In this document: one piece after another, positions 62,201 through 64,000 of the stretch | How the letters are laid out: every line of letters starts with the position of its first letter | Position numbering within the stretch: position 1 is the stretch's first letter | Source of the DNA: Aureimonas sp. AU20 | Lineage (GTDB): Bacteria > Pseudomonadota > Alphaproteobacteria > Rhizobiales > Rhizobiaceae | Assembly (NCBI RefSeq): GCF_001442755.1 | Contig: NZ_CP006367.1 | Span: forward strand, 2,666,001 to 2,730,000 | Direction: 5' to 3' | Length of the DNA stretch: 64,000 nucleotides | Made by a program: the position numbers and the translations under genes | Notes under the pieces: model-generated | Seen by the model: the letters and a program-made list of their open reading frames with translations, nothing else | Databases searched by the model: none | Told to the model about the DNA's origin: nothing

Positions 62201-63130
62201 CTATACCTTTGCACGAGATTGGGCGCTTGCGAATAATCGTTTGAACATCGGCCAGGAGTCAGACGCGCGCATTAGCGTCGTGGTGGCCGTGATCTGTTTC
62301 TGTAAATGTGGGTGCCCAACGTCCTCCGTGAGGAACTGGTGGTTGCGCCTCTTATTGTCAGGATTGCGGCTCTTTAGTTCGTCCAGCACGCCTTCCGGCA
62401 GAGCCTTGTAGATGAACTCGTTTGTGAATTTGCCGACGACACCGGGGCGAGCGACGGATTTCGGATCATACCTCCACTTGTGGAGGCGGAAGATCTCTTC
62501 GTAGAAGCTGTCAGGGAACCGCTTGCTCCAAGGCAGTAGCTCTTTGGCGATGTACTTCTCTAAGATCGAATGCAGCTCACCGCGCTTGCGGACGGTTTCA
62601 TAGCCAGTTGCCTCATCGACCAAGGCTACGATGCCGACGCGCGCAAATCCGCGCATAAGGATCTCGCATTGCTGCGCGATAGGTTGCTGTTGCGCTTGGA
62701 GCTTGCCGGCTTGTCGAGCCGCTAGAACCGCCTCGCACAGCTCGACCAAGACCTCAGCTTCGTATCCGTAGGCCTTACCATTGGCAGGCGTTCGGAACAA
62801 AATCGGGTTCTGGACTCTCTCCCTTAACTCATTGGAAACAAAGGAGGAAATGATCTTTCCCCCGATGAAAAGCTCAAGCCGACTCAGGCCCTTTTTCATG
62901 GACCCGCCTTGGGCAATCGCCATTCCAGTTTGGACACCAGACGCACTCAGTACGCGCCTCTCATCGTCCAGAACATAGCACGGCAGGTCGATGTCTCCGA
63001 CACGCAGTGGGTGATCGCTCGAACCGTAGACCGCACGCGGCAACGCCTTCTCGCCGCTCCATCGTGCAATTGCTGCCTTCTTGGCATTCTCTGAGCGTTG
63101 GGCATCCTGATTGATGAGGTCGTCTGACAT
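62201..63130 (-). CDS. P63C-domain phage regulator
   Basis: 309 residues. The C-terminal ~120 residues match the P63C domain, with ILEKYIAKELLPWSKRFPDS, FRLHKWRYDPKSVARPGVVG and ALPEGVLDELKSRNP. This domain was described in phage antirepressor-type transcription regulators. The N-terminal half (AIARWSGEKALPRAVYGSSD, then CYVLDDERRVLSASGVQ) may be the DNA- or partner-binding part. GGAGG lies 9 nt before the ATG at 63130. The promoter upstream is covered by two palindromic operators, so the gene is tightly controlled and may regulate itself. Confidence 0.85.
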   Translation of the reverse strand: MSDDLINQDAQRSENAKKAAIARWSGEKALPRAVYGSSDHPLRVGDIDLPCYVLDDERRVLSASGVQTGMAIAQGGSMKKGLSRLELFIGGKIISSFVSNELRERVQNPILFRTPANGKAYGYEAEVLVELCEAVLAARQAGKLQAQQQPIAQQCEILMRGFARVGIVALVDEATGYETVRKRGELHSILEKYIAKELLPWSKRFPDSFYEEIFRLHKWRYDPKSVARPGVVGKFTNEFIYKALPEGVLDELKSRNPDNKRRNHQFLTEDVGHPHLQKQITATTTLMRASDSWPMFKRLFASAQSRAKV

Positions 63131-63195
63131 GCTCGCATTCCTCCGTATGAATGCGAGCCAATTTAAGGCTAGCATTAAAGGCGTTCAATGCGAGC
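63131..63195. promoter_or_regulatory. Two 28-bp palindromic operators in front of the P63C gene
   Basis: Half-site AATGCGAGC occurs at 63150-63158 and 63187-63195, its inverse GCTCGCATT at 63131-63139, and GCTAGCATT (one mismatch) at 63168-63176. They form two palindromes, each 9+10+9 bp, separated by 9 bp. The first half-site lies directly between the ribosome site and the start codon. This regular array looks like the operator of a phage repressor. Confidence 0.75.
63160..63188 (-). promoter_or_regulatory. Sigma-70-type promoter for the P63C gene
   Basis: On the minus strand TTGAAC (complement of 63183-63188) and TAAATT (complement of 63160-63165) are 17 bp apart. Transcription would start near 63153, 22 nt before the ATG. 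Both boxes are interleaved with the operator half-sites, so a bound repressor would block the polymerase. Confidence 0.6.
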
Positions 63196-63305
63196 CTATA
63201 GATATCCACAAGACAACCCGCCCTATCCTCACTGGTGATCCGGACGAAATCCAGCCACGCGCTAGGCGGGTGTGATGCCATCTTCTCGTTTTGCGGGAGG
63301 GTGGA

Positions 63306-63644
63306 ATGATACGAACTCAATACGCCGTCGCTGGAATGCTACTGGTCGCTTTGGCTGGATGCGGGACACCGGAAGAGCGCGCCGCCCGCGCAGCGCAGGA
63401 AGCCGCTCAGCAGGAAGCTCGCAAAGACGCTCAGTGCAAAAGCTATGGCTCTCGCCCTGACTCCGACGCCTATGTGAACTGCCGTGTCCAAATCGATCAA
63501 AGCGAAGCTGCTATCAACGCCGCAGCGGCCGAAAGAAGCGCGGCCGAGTTGAGGGCGACTGGCGCAAGGCTGATGAACGGCCAGCCCACCACCCGTTGCA
63601 CGTCAACACCCTTCGGCAATACGATCCAGACGAACTGTTATTGA
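63306..63644 (+). CDS. Small lipoprotein (phage cargo)
   Basis: 112 residues. Lipoprotein signal AVAGMLLVALAGC with lipobox LAGC, then an Ala/Glu/Gln-rich helical region (RAARAAQEAAQQEARKDAQC) and a tail with two more cysteines (TRCTST and TNCY). GGGAGG lies 6 nt before the ATG. It is divergent from the P63C gene across the operator region. Phage-borne lipoproteins may alter the host surface or exclude other phages; no direct evidence here. Confidence 0.7.
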   Translation: MIRTQYAVAGMLLVALAGCGTPEERAARAAQEAAQQEARKDAQCKSYGSRPDSDAYVNCRVQIDQSEAAINAAAAERSAAELRATGARLMNGQPTTRCTSTPFGNTIQTNCY

Positions 63645-63690
63645 AGGCCCTCCTCTGGCCCACAGTCGCGGTCTTTGGCATTATGAGCGG

Positions 63691-63900
63691 ATGAAGGTTC
63701 TTCACCGCTTTGGCGTTGTGTGTTTCTGGGCTTGCTGCGCAATCGCGGCGGCCAACCCAGCTATGGCGGTGATGATCGCCGCTGGTGGTCAGCCCTTCCC
63801 TGCTTCAGGCTGGCTGCAGATTGCGTTTGCAGTTGTCGCTTGGGTCGCAGGAGGAAGCGCGATCCGCTTCATTTTTGGATGGTCCGCGAAAGATGTCTGA
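63691..63900 (+). CDS. Small membrane protein
   Basis: 69 residues with two hydrophobic helices (FGVVCFWACCAIAAANPAMA and WLQIAFAVVAWVAGGSAI). GAGCGG precedes the ATG. It overlaps the next gene by 8 bp, so the two may act together, and it follows the lipoprotein gene in the same direction. Function unknown. Confidence 0.55.
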   Translation: MKVLHRFGVVCFWACCAIAAANPAMAVMIAAGGQPFPASGWLQIAFAVVAWVAGGSAIRFIFGWSAKDV

Positions 63901-64000
63901 TCTACCGAAGACCATTGAACACGATGAGAACGAGCCGCCGCGCGACACCTCGAAACCGCCTTGGCTGCTTTTAGCCTGCATCCTGGTTTTCGTCTGGTCC
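63893..64000 (+). CDS. Membrane protein, N-terminus only
   Basis: The frame opens at 63893 and runs off the window, so only 36 residues are visible: an acidic, Pro-rich start (MSDLPKTIEHDENEPPRD) and the beginning of a hydrophobic helix (LLLACILVFVWS). It overlaps the preceding gene by 8 bp. Function cannot be judged. Confidence 0.5.
   Translation, partial: MSDLPKTIEHDENEPPRDTSKPPWLLLACILVFVWS

Larger units (their letters stand above)
52912..64000. mobile_element. Prophage, left part (continues beyond the window)
   Basis: Evidence: the tRNA-Pro fragment at the left border, a complete lysis cassette (holin, SAR-type endolysin, i-spanin/o-spanin), a large tail protein, a P63C-domain regulator and many small genes with phage-like spacing. 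Base composition is visibly less GC-rich than the chromosome to the left. No integrase, terminase, portal or capsid gene is seen, so they would lie to the right. Whether the prophage is intact cannot be judged from this part. Confidence 0.88.

Noticed and set aside
62201..63130. Phage integrase
   Set aside because: The sequence has P63C motifs and lacks the Arg-His-Arg-Tyr residues of tyrosine recombinases.
1..64000. CRISPR array or insertion sequence
   Set aside because: No regularly spaced identical repeats and no transposase with flanking inverted repeats were seen anywhere in the window.

Overview
The window comes from a GC-rich alphaproteobacterial chromosome, most likely order Hyphomicrobiales; Aureimonas/Aurantimonas-like is a guess from overall gene style. 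Supporting features are a SUV3-type RNA helicase, a MocR regulator, an ExoF-like export protein, HWE-kinase light signalling and CsgH-type curli. About 52.9 kb is ordinary chromosome. The last 11 kb is the left part of a prophage that enters at the 3' half of a tRNA-Pro gene and runs off the right edge.

Layout. 1-9 kb: a truncated membrane protein, a DUF1349 protein, L-serine dehydratase, formyltetrahydrofolate deformylase, a MarR regulator with an MFS transporter that share a palindrome, a SnoaL-like protein, a glutathione S-transferase, and DUF817 and DUF2809 membrane proteins. 8.5-17.5 kb: a LysR regulator divergent from a tightly coupled operon (ABC ATPase, HAD dehalogenase-like protein, FAD amine oxidase-like protein, binding protein, two permeases, GMC oxidoreductase), which looks like uptake and oxidation of an amine-type compound. 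17.7-26.1 kb: a Tat-signal short-chain dehydrogenase, a LuxR regulator, a pyridoxamine-oxidase-fold protein, the SUV3-like helicase, a class A penicillin-binding protein and small proteins. 26.3-34.4 kb: a complete kdp potassium system (tiny leader membrane protein, kdpF, A, B, C, D, E). 34.6-39.7 kb: a copper-handling cluster (DUF2946, PepSY, PCuAC, CopCD, SCO1). 39.7-46.2 kb: MocR regulator with divergent EamA transporter, DNA polymerase IV, an ExoF-like polysaccharide export protein and a glycosyltransferase. 46.4-48.0 kb: curli genes (two curlins around a CsgH chaperone). 48.3-52.7 kb: a blue-light LOV protein overlapping a CheB-CheR-PAS-HWE kinase, which overlaps a single-domain response regulator.

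Prophage, 52.9 kb to the end. A 49-nt 3' fragment of tRNA-Pro (CGG) marks the left attachment site. Inside are a PAPS-reductase-like gene and small early-type genes on the plus strand. The minus strand then carries, in transcription order, a small protein, a 1406-residue tail protein with two SGNH-hydrolase motifs, a strong terminator, holin, SAR-type endolysin, i-spanin with overlapping o-spanin, and two membrane proteins. A P63C-domain regulator follows to the right; its promoter is covered by two near-identical 28-bp palindromes. Plus-strand secreted, lipoprotein and membrane genes sit between these modules. No integrase, capsid or terminase gene is visible, so they would lie beyond 64 kb.
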